From Nocardia sp. alder85J (lineage in GTDB: Bacteria > Actinomycetota > Actinomycetes > Mycobacteriales > Mycobacteriaceae): a stretch of DNA of 64,000 nucleotides. Positions 48,807 through 60,709 of the stretch are shown piece by piece (within the stretch, counting starts at the first letter, position 1; each line of letters starts with the position of its first letter). The stretch lies in NCBI RefSeq assembly GCF_020176955.2, contig NZ_JAIUCZ020000010.1:62001-126000 (forward strand). Direction: 5' to 3'. Position numbers and translations under genes: made by a program. The notes under the pieces are model-generated. The model was not told the origin of the DNA. It worked only from the letters and a program-made list of their open reading frames with translations, and ran no database searches.

Positions 48807-49973
48807 ATGCAAATACCAGGCAAATGGCGATGGATCGCGGCCGCGGCGGTGGTCGCGGCGGGCGTGGGACTGGCAGGTCCGGACGGACCGGCGGTGGCCG
48901 CGCCGATCGCGGGTACGGCGACGGCGATCGTCCCGCAGGCCGACGACTGGCACGGCCTGCCCGGCGGTTCGATCATCGACTACTGGACGACCACCGGGGA
49001 CGGGAAACCGGTGCAGGCCAGTGGCGCCCTGTTCCTTCCGGCGGGTCCGGCGCCGGCGGGCGGCTGGCCGATCGCGGCCTACGACCACGGCACCTCCGGC
49101 ATGGGGCAGAACTGCGGCGGCATCACCACCGTGCGGCGCGGGCAGGGCCTTCAGGACACCTTCCTCCAGCGCCTGCTGGCCCAGGGCTTCGCCGTCGTCG
49201 CGCCGGACTATCTGGGGCTCGGGCGTTTCGACACCGGCCCGCACCCCTATCTGGAGTTGCGGACCGAGGCGACGGCCACCATCGATCTGCTGCGGGCGGC
49301 GCGGTCCACCCATCCGGAGCTGTCGCGCACCTGGATGGTGTTCGGCGGGTCGCAGGGCGGGCAGGCGGCGCTCGGCACGGCGCACCTCCAGCAGAGCACC
49401 GCACCCGATCTCGACTTCCGCGGCGTGGTCGCCATCGACCCGGAATCGGATGTCGAGAAGCTGCTCACCGTCCTCGGCCCGGATATCCCGGACATTCCGG
49501 ATATCCCGATGGTCAGCGGACCCGCCACGGCCCTGGTCGCGATGATGCTGGAGGGAATTCGCAGCAGTCACCCGGAGGCGGGCCTCGACGACTATCTGAC
49601 CCCCCACGGCCGCGCGGTGCTCGATTCGATCGGCGGGCTGTGCCTGGGGCAGATCGGCGCCCGGACCGCCGGTCTGCAACCGCGCGACCTGTTCGCCCGG
49701 CCCCTGCGCGACGCCCGGATCGCGGCCACGATCACCTCCTACATGGCCGTTCCGACCACCGATTACCGGCAACCGGTGCTGTTGTTCCTGAACGTCACCG
49801 ACCCCGTCGTGCCCTCGCCGCTGCACGCGCTGCTGGCCGCCGAGCTGACGGCCGGGCAGGTGAACTTCCGGGTGGTGCCCGGCACCGGCGAGCACACCCA
49901 GATGAACCCGCAGATGTGGGCCGCGCTGGACGATTTCCTCACCACGGTCCGGACCACGCCCGCCACCGCGTGA
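48807..49973 (+). CDS. secreted lipase (LIP family), copy 2
   Basis: 388 residues, same layout: signal (RWIAAAAVVAAGVGLAGPDG), PIAAYDHGTSGMGQNCGG, VVAPDYLGLGRFDTGPHPYL and VFGGSQGGQAALGTAHLQQS. The SxxG nucleophile, NVTDPVVPSPLHA and GEHTQMNPQMWAAL are kept. GAGGTGTTCG precedes the ATG, as in copy 1, so the leader was duplicated too. It was inserted, with copy 1 and the SDR, between rpfB and ksgA. Confidence 0.87.
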   Translation: MQIPGKWRWIAAAAVVAAGVGLAGPDGPAVAAPIAGTATAIVPQADDWHGLPGGSIIDYWTTTGDGKPVQASGALFLPAGPAPAGGWPIAAYDHGTSGMGQNCGGITTVRRGQGLQDTFLQRLLAQGFAVVAPDYLGLGRFDTGPHPYLELRTEATATIDLLRAARSTHPELSRTWMVFGGSQGGQAALGTAHLQQSTAPDLDFRGVVAIDPESDVEKLLTVLGPDIPDIPDIPMVSGPATALVAMMLEGIRSSHPEAGLDDYLTPHGRAVLDSIGGLCLGQIGARTAGLQPRDLFARPLRDARIAATITSYMAVPTTDYRQPVLLFLNVTDPVVPSPLHALLAAELTAGQVNFRVVPGTGEHTQMNPQMWAALDDFLTTVRTTPATA

Positions 49974-50015
49974 CCGGCGGCCGGGTACCGCCCGGTGCTT
50001 GATACCTTGTCGGGC

Positions 50016-50906
50016 GTGCCCGAATCCGTCGTCACCGCCCGCGGCCAGGCCGAACTGCTCGGCCCGGCCGAGGTCCGGACCCTGTCCGAGCGGTTCGGGG
50101 TGCGCCCGACCAAACAGCTCGGCCAGAACTTCGTGCACGACGCCAACACCGTGCGGCGGATCGTGGCGAGCGCCGGCGTCGGCCGCGCGGACACCGTGCT
50201 GGAGGTGGGCCCCGGTCTGGGCTCGCTGACCCTGGCGCTGCTGGACGTCGTCGACCGGGTGGTCGCGGTCGAGATCGACCCGGTGCTGGCCGGGCACCTG
50301 CCACAGACGGTCGCCGATCGCGCCCCCGGGCTGGCCGAGCGGCTGAGCGTGGTGGAGGCCGACGCGCTGCGGGTCCGTGCCGCGGACCTGCCCGCCGCCC
50401 CGACCGCGCTGGTGGCGAACCTGCCCTACAACGTGGCGGTCCCGGTGCTGCTGCACCTGCTGGCCGAACTGCCGAGTCTCACCACCGCAGTGGTGATGGT
50501 GCAGGCCGAGGTCGCGGACCGGTTGTCCGCGAGCCCCGGTTCCCGGATCTACGGCGTGCCGAGCGTGAAGGCCGGATTCTTCGGCACCGTCCGCCGCGCC
50601 GGGGCTGTCGGCCGTCAGGTGTTCTGGCCTGTACCGCAGGTGGAGTCCGGCCTGGTCCGCATCGACCGCTACCCCGACCCGCCCTGGTCCCTGGACGCCG
50701 ACCACCGGGGGCGGGTCTTCGCGGCGGTCGACGCCGCCTTCGCGCAGCGTCGCAAGACCCTGCGCGCGGCCCTGGCCGGTTGGGCAGGCTCACCCGCCGC
50801 CGCGGAACAACGCCTGATCGCCGCCGGCATCGACCCCACCGCCCGCGGCGAAACCCTCGACACCGCCGCCTTCGTCCGCCTCGCCGCCCAAGGCGCCCGC
50901 GCCTGA
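50016..50906 (+). CDS. rsmA: 16S rRNA dimethyladenosine transferase RsmA/KsgA
   Basis: 296 residues. KsgA dimethylates A1518 and A1519 of 16S rRNA with SAM. Motif I: TVLEVGPGLGSLTLALLD; acidic end of strand 2: VAVEIDPVLAG; motif IV NLPYNVAVPVLLHLL; LGQNFVHDANTVRRIV near the start is family-typical. GTG at 50016 is preferred; a GTG at 49995 would add seven residues. Matches Rv1010. The copper operon separates it from ispE. Confidence 0.95.
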   Translation: MPESVVTARGQAELLGPAEVRTLSERFGVRPTKQLGQNFVHDANTVRRIVASAGVGRADTVLEVGPGLGSLTLALLDVVDRVVAVEIDPVLAGHLPQTVADRAPGLAERLSVVEADALRVRAADLPAAPTALVANLPYNVAVPVLLHLLAELPSLTTAVVMVQAEVADRLSASPGSRIYGVPSVKAGFFGTVRRAGAVGRQVFWPVPQVESGLVRIDRYPDPPWSLDADHRGRVFAAVDAAFAQRRKTLRAALAGWAGSPAAAEQRLIAAGIDPTARGETLDTAAFVRLAAQGARA

Positions 50907-51077
50907 CCGTGGCTGCGTAGCCGCTGGGCCGCGGGGACCGAGTCGGCTGCCTGCGGTGCGACTTTCGGCACGGCCGCGTTCGCCCACCCGGTCGAGGTCT
51001 TGCGATTCACGTGCTGTGGGAAGGCTTGCGCGGCAGCGCGATCTCGCTACCGCCGCATGCGTTCTCCGGTGCTCGGT

Positions 51078-53287
<2,210 letters not shown>

Positions 53288-53291
<4 letters not shown>

Positions 53292-53533
53292 GGCCGATGC
53301 CCTTCGTGATCGTGCCCCGGGCTCGCCGGGGCGGTGGTGTGCGTATCGCCGGAGGGCCCGGCGCTCGGATCGCCCACGAGGGCGCCGAGGCCGAAGGCCG
53401 CCGCGAACAGGACGACCAGGCCCCCGCCGAATGCGGCGAGTCGCACCCGGTCGCCTCCGGCCCGGAGCGTTCGCCGGTGCGGCGCAGTGCTGTTCACCGC
53501 CGCGCCGGAGCCGTCCGCCGCGCTCGCGCTCAC
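53288..53533 (-). CDS. small His-rich membrane protein in the copper operon
   Basis: 81 residues with one membrane helix (VRLAAFGGGLVVLFAAAFGL) and a C-terminal DTHTTAPASPGHDHEGHRP with five histidines. It resembles the N-terminal part of longer copper-operon membrane proteins of mycobacteria and may be a shortened form. Both ends overlap neighbours by GTGA, so it is translated with copZ and copA. A role in handing copper to CopA is likely but unproven. Confidence 0.65.
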
Positions 53534-53739
53534 GCCGCCGCGACCTGGTATCCGGCCTCGTCGACGGCGGCGATGACGGCCGCGGCATCGATCGGGTCGG
53601 TGGATTCGACCCGCACCCGGCCGCTGTCCAGATCGACGTCGACCTCGGTGACGCCGGGGATGCCGCCGATCTCCTTGCGGACCGACGCCACGCAGTGGCC
53701 GCAGGTCATGCCGGTGACGGTGTAGGTGCTGGTGGCCAT
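53530..53739 (-). CDS. copZ: copper chaperone CopZ-like
   Basis: 69 residues, a single heavy-metal-associated domain: TYTVTGMTCGHCVASVRKEI with the CxxC pair, and a closing AAVIAAVDEAGYQVAAA. It binds Cu(I) and hands it to the ATPase. ATG follows GGAGGA. A CsoR-type palindrome lies about 60 bp upstream. Confidence 0.93.
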   Translation of the reverse strand: MATSTYTVTGMTCGHCVASVRKEIGGIPGVTEVDVDLDSGRVRVESTDPIDAAAVIAAVDEAGYQVAAA

Positions 53740-53799
53740 GGCGGTTCCTCCGAAGTAGCGGATTCATACGGTATGGGGGTATGTCGTACCGTCTCGAAA

Positions 53800-53817
53800 A
53801 TACCCCCGGTGGGTACC
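53800..53817. promoter_or_regulatory. CsoR-type palindrome upstream of copZ
   Basis: TACCC-CCGGT-GGGTA with flanking C/A and C bases. CsoR sites are GC-rich palindromes of the type TACCCCnnnnnGGGGTA. A second T-A-rich G-run (GTATGGGGGTATG) lies just inside. It is shared with the ispE side of the region. Confidence 0.55.
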
Positions 53818-53894
53818 TGGGTGCAAGCGGCCCCGGTCGTGCGCGCGGGCGGTGTGGCGGCGGGCGCCGGTCCCGCCAACTACGCTTACTGCTC

Positions 53895-54824
53895 GTGCTT
53901 TCCGTTGTCCCAGGTCCCGTGGTGGTACGGGCTCCGTCGAAGGTGAATCTCCACCTCGGAGTGGGTGATCTGCGCCCGGACGGGTATCACGACCTCACCA
54001 CGGTCTTCCAGGCGCTGTCGCTGAGCGACGACGTGTCGGTGGCGCCGGCCGCCTCGCTGTCGGTGAAGGTGACCGGCGAGGGCGCCGCCGAGGTGCCCAC
54101 GGACCGCGAGAACCTGGCCTGGCAGGCCGCCGTCCGGATGGCGCATCTGGCCGGCCGGGCGCCCCTGGTGGAGATCACCATTCGCAAGGGTATCCCGGTG
54201 GCCGGCGGCATGGCCGGGGGGAGTGCCGACGCCGCGGCCGTCCTGGTCGCGCTGAACGAGCTGTGGGATCTGGGCCTGCCCCGCGACGAACTGGCCGAGG
54301 TCGCGGCCCGGCTCGGCAGTGACGTGCCGTTCGCCCTGTACGGCGGCACCGCGCTCGGCCGCGGCCGCGGCGAGCAGTTGCTCCCGGTGTTGTCGCGCAA
54401 CACGTTCCACTGGGTGCTGGCGCTGGCCAAGGGTGGCCTGTCCACTCCGGTGGTGTTCCGCGAACTGGACCGATTACGCGAGCAGGGCGAACCCCCGGAA
54501 CTCGGTGAGCCGCAGGCGCTGCTGCAAGCCCTGGCCTCCGGCGACCCCACCCAGCTGGCTCCGCTGCTCGGCAACGATCTCCAGTCGGCCGCGCTCTCGC
54601 TGAAGCCCGAGTTGCGCCGCACCCTCCGCGCCGGCGTCACCGCCGGCGCCCTGGCCGGACTGGTCTCCGGCTCCGGCCCGACCTGCGCGTTCCTCTGTGA
54701 GGGCGAGGACGCGGCGGTCGCCGTCGCCGCCGAACTGGCCGGGGCCGGCGTCTGCCGCAGCGTCCGCACCGCCGGCGGTCCGGTCGCCGGGGCCCGCGTC
54801 ATCGACAACGCCGCCCGGCGCTGA
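53895..54824 (+). CDS. ispE: 4-diphosphocytidyl-2-C-methyl-D-erythritol kinase
   Basis: 309 residues of the GHMP kinase family, fourth step of the MEP pathway to isoprenoids. VRAPSKVNLHLGVGDLRPDG is the substrate-binding start, IPVAGGMAGGSADAAAVLVA is the ATP loop and SGSGPTCAFLCEGEDAA the third motif. GTG at 53895 is preferred by comparison with other IspE starts; 53919 or 53922 are alternatives. Matches Rv1011. Confidence 0.95.
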   Translation: MLSVVPGPVVVRAPSKVNLHLGVGDLRPDGYHDLTTVFQALSLSDDVSVAPAASLSVKVTGEGAAEVPTDRENLAWQAAVRMAHLAGRAPLVEITIRKGIPVAGGMAGGSADAAAVLVALNELWDLGLPRDELAEVAARLGSDVPFALYGGTALGRGRGEQLLPVLSRNTFHWVLALAKGGLSTPVVFRELDRLREQGEPPELGEPQALLQALASGDPTQLAPLLGNDLQSAALSLKPELRRTLRAGVTAGALAGLVSGSGPTCAFLCEGEDAAVAVAAELAGAGVCRSVRTAGGPVAGARVIDNAARR

Positions 54825-54919
54825 CCCGGCGGCCCGGCGACCGGGGGACCGGCCGTCCCGTGAGATCATGAATGGTCCCAGAGGGGACCGGTGCGGAGAG
54901 AGGCGGCAGACGGCGCGTT

Positions 54920-56722
<1,803 letters not shown>

Positions 56723-56732
56723 CTGCACAGCC

Positions 56733-56815
56733 CCGGTCACCTTCGAGCAGGCCCCAACCCTCAGTATCCCCACCCCACCCCTACCGGGCTCACCCCCGCC
56801 ACCACCGAGCAGACC
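56733..56815. repeat. degenerate relative of the repeat array
   Basis: Two units read CCGGTCACCTTCGAGCAGGC (56733) and CCACCACCGAGCAGACCC (56798), matching the core of the arrays at 42 and 63 kb. They lie in the gap between the ABC-F and Abi-alpha 3' ends. Confidence 0.55.
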
Positions 56816-56826
56816 CACCCCCCGAG

Positions 56827-57645
56827 TCACAACACCGGCAGACACCGCCGGACGAAGTCGGTGCCGAACTTCGTGAGCCCGATACTCCGGTACCGTACCT
56901 TCGTCCCGAACCCGGTCTGCTGCAAGATCTTCCGAACCTCCGGCTGTGACTCCAGCAGTTGATACCGCACCGGGTTGTCCAACGGATCCGGCACCACCGT
57001 GATCAGCCCCAGCCGCCCCAGATTGGTGAGATAAGGATCCACCCGCTCCGGCTGCGCCAATGCGGCATCCACGGCGAGCAGCGTGAACCCGAATTCCCCC
57101 CTCGTGACCCCGCTACGCAACGGCCGCCGCGTCCGAATATCCAACGCGGGCTGCGCCCCATCGAGATACAGCAACCGCAACACCCGAGCCTCATCGGGCA
57201 ACAACTCGGTGAGCATGCGCCCATACGCGGGATGCTCCTCGTCCGGATCGGTATCCACCCGCGCCGACAACCGCAGCAACTCGGCCCCCTGCTGCCGCAA
57301 CGTCGGGGCCTCCGGCAACGCCCGCGGCACCCCGGTAGGCACCCCCAGCGCCTTGCGCAGCGAATCACGCAGCTGCTCACCGGCTTCCGACAGCACCTCC
57401 CGAGGCGGCCGACCGGCCAGACTCCCCCGCACCACCGTCCCGGTCACCTCCAGCGCGGTGTCGACCCCCCACCCCGCCGCCTCCGTCACCGCGGACGCCG
57501 CCACCTGCACGATCCCGGCGGCAGCCCGCACCGGATTACCGCCGAGAGGGAGAACCCGAGCATCGCCGCGCCGCGCGGGAAGCCGGGATGCGGCCTCGCC
57601 CCCCGACTCCCCCCGGTCGCCGGAATCCGGATCGGTCACGGCCAT
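56827..57645 (-). CDS. Abi-alpha (DUF4393-like) protein, copy 1
   Basis: 272 residues. An N-terminal amphipathic stretch (GIVQVAASAVTEAAGWGVDT) precedes the Abi-alpha core: HPAYGRMLTELLPDEARVLR, ALDIRTRRPL, DPYLTNLGRLGLI and IGLTKFGTDFVRRCLPV. Its start overlaps the DUF445 gene stop by 10 bp, so they are one transcript. Abi-alpha domains are named from an abortive phage-infection protein; no function is shown in actinomycetes. The paralogue is at 59210. Confidence 0.7.
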   Translation of the reverse strand: MAVTDPDSGDRGESGGEAASRLPARRGDARVLPLGGNPVRAAAGIVQVAASAVTEAAGWGVDTALEVTGTVVRGSLAGRPPREVLSEAGEQLRDSLRKALGVPTGVPRALPEAPTLRQQGAELLRLSARVDTDPDEEHPAYGRMLTELLPDEARVLRLLYLDGAQPALDIRTRRPLRSGVTRGEFGFTLLAVDAALAQPERVDPYLTNLGRLGLITVVPDPLDNPVRYQLLESQPEVRKILQQTGFGTKVRYRSIGLTKFGTDFVRRCLPVL

Positions 57646-58955
57646 GGCGCCACTCCTGTTCCGAAGATCAGGATGTGAGCGTAACCGGCCATCAGCCCCA
57701 GCGCACCGCCGTGCACGAACAACAACCACTCGTCCTGCTTGATCGCCGAGCGCAGCATCTCCACGAAGTCCGGCGGCGACAACGCGGCCATCTGCCGCGC
57801 GATGAACTGGCTGACCTGCACACTCTGCCGGGCGTTGAACGCCGGATCCGCGAACGCCACCGGCGCCAGATTCTTCGCCTGATCGGCGAAACTGTTCTGT
57901 AGCGATTCGTAATCCCGGTTGCCCATCATGAAACGCAATGGCCCCCGGGCGATGCCGAGCGCGCGATCGGTGGCCGGCCGCAGCGTGTCCTCCAGGATCT
58001 GGATGGTGCGATCCGAGCGCGGCCCCTTCAGCAGTTCGTCACCCACATTGGCGATCGTGATGATCTGCGTGGCCACCAGTTCCGCGTACCCCTCCGTGAT
58101 CTCCGGCTGCCGCTTGATCAGCAGCCCCTGCCGCCACGGGCACCACCACTTCGGATACGCCGGCGCGAAGATCAGATTGATGCCGATCCAGTTGACCACC
58201 CAGCCGATGATCACCCCGCCGACCGGCAGCACCACCAGCGGCGACCAGCCCGTCAGATGCAGTACCAGCACCAGGATCACACCCATCGGCGCGCCGAAGT
58301 AGAAACCGAAGTTCTGCATGAACCGCAGTTCCTTGGCGCCCAGCACCTGGAACACCGTGTTCAGCAGCTGCGGCCGGGACTGGAAATACCGGATCACCAT
58401 CGACTTGACGTCCAGCAACTGCTCGATATTGCTGCCCAGTTCCACGGTGAGCTCACGCAATACGTCGGGTAGTTGCTGACGGACCCGCTCGTGCACCATC
58501 TCTCGCACCGGCGAGGGCAGGTTGTACCAGAGCTGTGGATGTTCCCGGCGGGCGATGTCCTCGACGATGTCGCGGATCTGCTCCTGCGCGATCTCCGTCA
58601 GATGTTCGGCCAGCGCATCGGGTTCCAGTTCCCGGTAGAAGTCGGCGACGCTGCCCAGTTTCGACAGTCCCTTGTCCACGGCGATGGACGCCATCTTGTC
58701 CGCGCGCGACGGCACGATGCCCTGCCAGCCGAAGCGGCCGTCGTACTGCAACAACGGCAGTACCTGGATGCGCTTGGGCAGGAACGGGAACAGCCCGCGC
58801 AGTCCGGCCACCTTGACACCGTGGAAGTGCAACGGCTGGAACAGCATCAGCACACCGGTCCAGTTGGTGATGTAACCGATGATCCCGGTGAACAACGGAA
58901 TGGTCAGCAGCTCCAGCCACCAGGTCGGGTGGATATGAAAAACATTGTCCAGCAC
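57636..58955 (-). CDS. DUF445 membrane protein
   Basis: 439 residues. The N-terminus is ELLTIPLFTGIIGYITNWTG, the NW-containing membrane helix typical of DUF445; a second NW occurs in GVIIGWVVNWIGINLIFAPA. Between them is a large soluble helical segment (YRELEPDALAEHLTEIAQEQ). GTG at 58955 follows GGAGGG. Function is unknown. It is flanked by the two Abi-alpha genes, one on its own strand and one divergent at 255 bp. Confidence 0.85.
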   Translation of the reverse strand: MLDNVFHIHPTWWLELLTIPLFTGIIGYITNWTGVLMLFQPLHFHGVKVAGLRGLFPFLPKRIQVLPLLQYDGRFGWQGIVPSRADKMASIAVDKGLSKLGSVADFYRELEPDALAEHLTEIAQEQIRDIVEDIARREHPQLWYNLPSPVREMVHERVRQQLPDVLRELTVELGSNIEQLLDVKSMVIRYFQSRPQLLNTVFQVLGAKELRFMQNFGFYFGAPMGVILVLVLHLTGWSPLVVLPVGGVIIGWVVNWIGINLIFAPAYPKWWCPWRQGLLIKRQPEITEGYAELVATQIITIANVGDELLKGPRSDRTIQILEDTLRPATDRALGIARGPLRFMMGNRDYESLQNSFADQAKNLAPVAFADPAFNARQSVQVSQFIARQMAALSPPDFVEMLRSAIKQDEWLLFVHGGALGLMAGYAHILIFGTGVAPWP

Positions 58956-59209
58956 GACACCCTCCTGCCCGACCCACAACCGGTAGCCCGCCGCCGTCAC
59001 CGGCACCTCAACGTACCCGCCCGGGAAGGTGGACCTTACTGTGAACCGGGCCGATAGGTCCACTTCCACGCTGTCGCCGTGTGGTGTCGGCCGGACGGGA
59101 GACTTCGGTCACACCGGACCGGCGTAACGCGGTGCGGAACACCCGGTGGGGAAGAATGGCCCGTGATTCGAGGACGTACCGTTCATCTGGTGACAGTCGG
59201 AGAGGATCA

Positions 59210-60094
59210 GTGACAGACGACAGGACCGGACGGGATGTGGTCCGCCCCGGTTCCCGAGCCGTGGAACGCAGTTCGGACGTGGAGCAGCGGCAGATCAGCA
59301 ATGAGGCCAGACTGATCCGCGGGGCGTTTCGTGCCGCCGGACTGGCGGTCGGCACCGCCGTGCGCGGCGGGCAGTGGACCGTCGGCACCACCGTCGAGGT
59401 CACTCGTCAGCTCACCCAGGCGGTGCTGGACGGCGAGTCGTCCGCCGACATCGCCGAGCGCACCGGATCGGCGTTGCAGTCCATCGCGCGCAGCGTGCTC
59501 GGGGTCACCGAGGGTTCGGTGCGGGAGATCGTCAGCTATGTCCCGGCCGGTAACGGCGCCGGGCAGCAGTCCGTCGGCAACGGGTACATCCGCTCCGCCA
59601 GCCTCGGTGATCTGCGCCGCCGCGGCGATGCGCTGCTGGCCCGGTCCGCGGACGTGTATTTCACCGAGGACGTGCATCCCGCCTACGACCGCATCCTCGA
59701 CCAGATCGCCCCCGACGAGGCCCGCATCCTGCGCTTCATGGCGCTGTCCGGTCCGCAGCCGACGGTCGACGTGCGGACCAATCGCCCGCTGGGCATCGGC
59801 TCGGAACTGGTGACCGGCGACCTGACCTCGGTGCCGGAACAGGCCGGGGTGCGCTATCCGGATCGCGCCCGGCTGTACCTGATCAACCTGAACCGGCTCG
59901 GATTGCTGGTCACCTCGCACGATCCGGTGCTGCTCAGCCGCTACATGGTGCTCGAGGTGCAACCGGTGGTGGAGGCCGCGCTGAAGCAGGCCGGCCGCGC
60001 TCCCAAGATCGTCCGGAAAAGTTTGCGGCTGACCGAATTCGGCGAGGACTTCTGCAAGACCTGCTTCTCCATCAACGGTTCCCAGCAGGCGTGA
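59210..60094 (+). CDS. Abi-alpha (DUF4393-like) protein, copy 2
   Basis: 294 residues from GTG with GGAGAGGA upstream. It shares the core with copy 1: HPAYDRILDQIAPDEARILR, VDVRTNRPL, LYLINLNRLGLLVTSHDP and LTEFGEDFCKTC. An N-terminal helix (AAGLAVGTAVRGGQWTVGTT) probably meets the membrane. It diverges from the DUF445/copy 1 operon, making a three-gene symmetrical group. Confidence 0.7.
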   Translation: MTDDRTGRDVVRPGSRAVERSSDVEQRQISNEARLIRGAFRAAGLAVGTAVRGGQWTVGTTVEVTRQLTQAVLDGESSADIAERTGSALQSIARSVLGVTEGSVREIVSYVPAGNGAGQQSVGNGYIRSASLGDLRRRGDALLARSADVYFTEDVHPAYDRILDQIAPDEARILRFMALSGPQPTVDVRTNRPLGIGSELVTGDLTSVPEQAGVRYPDRARLYLINLNRLGLLVTSHDPVLLSRYMVLEVQPVVEAALKQAGRAPKIVRKSLRLTEFGEDFCKTCFSINGSQQA

Positions 60095-60199
60095 TGCCCG
60101 GCTGCCGGGACGGGTCGCGCAGGTTACCGCGTCGATAGCAGTTCGATACAAATTCGCCGATCGTGGTTGATCCGTGGATTTCGATGGGATTGTGGAGGT

Positions 60200-60706
60200 A
60201 TGGACTCCGATGCCGTCGCCGCGATCAGCCGGCTGAAGTTCCGATATCTGCGGACCCTCGACACCAAGTCGTGGGACGACTTCGCGGACACCATGATTCC
60301 CGAGGTCACCGCGACCTACAGCGAGTACCTCCAATTCGAGTCGCGCGACGCCTTCATGGCGTTCATGCGCAACACCCTCGGCCCGCACGTGGTGACGGAA
60401 CATCGCTGCGACCATCCGGAGATCGATATCGACGGCGATACCGCCACGGGCACCTGGTATCTCGCCGACACCGTGCTGATCCCCGGCCACAACATGCTGT
60501 TGCACGGCGCCGCGTTCTATACCGATCGCTACGTGCTGTGCGAGGACGGCCGCTGGCGAATCGCGCACACCGGCTACGAACGCACCTACGAAGTGGTGCT
60601 GTCGCTGTCGGATCTGCCCAGTCTGCGACTGACCTCCAGCCGCTGGGGCATGCCGACCCGGGAGCCCGGCATGATGCTCGACGACGACAACACCACCATG
60701 GGCTGA
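60200..60706 (+). CDS. SnoaL-like (NTF2 fold) protein
   Basis: 168 residues. DAVAAISRLKFRYLRTLDTK, the following YSEYLQFESRDAFMAFMRNT, HVVTEHRCDHPEIDIDGDTA and WRIAHTGYERTYEVV fit SnoaL_4-type cone-shaped domains, with the usual substrate-lining His and Asp. Enzymes of this type do isomerisations or dehydrations; many have no known reaction. GGAGG is only one base from the ATG, so the start could be a little upstream. It converges on prfC. Confidence 0.75.
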   Translation: MDSDAVAAISRLKFRYLRTLDTKSWDDFADTMIPEVTATYSEYLQFESRDAFMAFMRNTLGPHVVTEHRCDHPEIDIDGDTATGTWYLADTVLIPGHNMLLHGAAFYTDRYVLCEDGRWRIAHTGYERTYEVVLSLSDLPSLRLTSSRWGMPTREPGMMLDDDNTTMG

Positions 60707-60709
60707 GGC

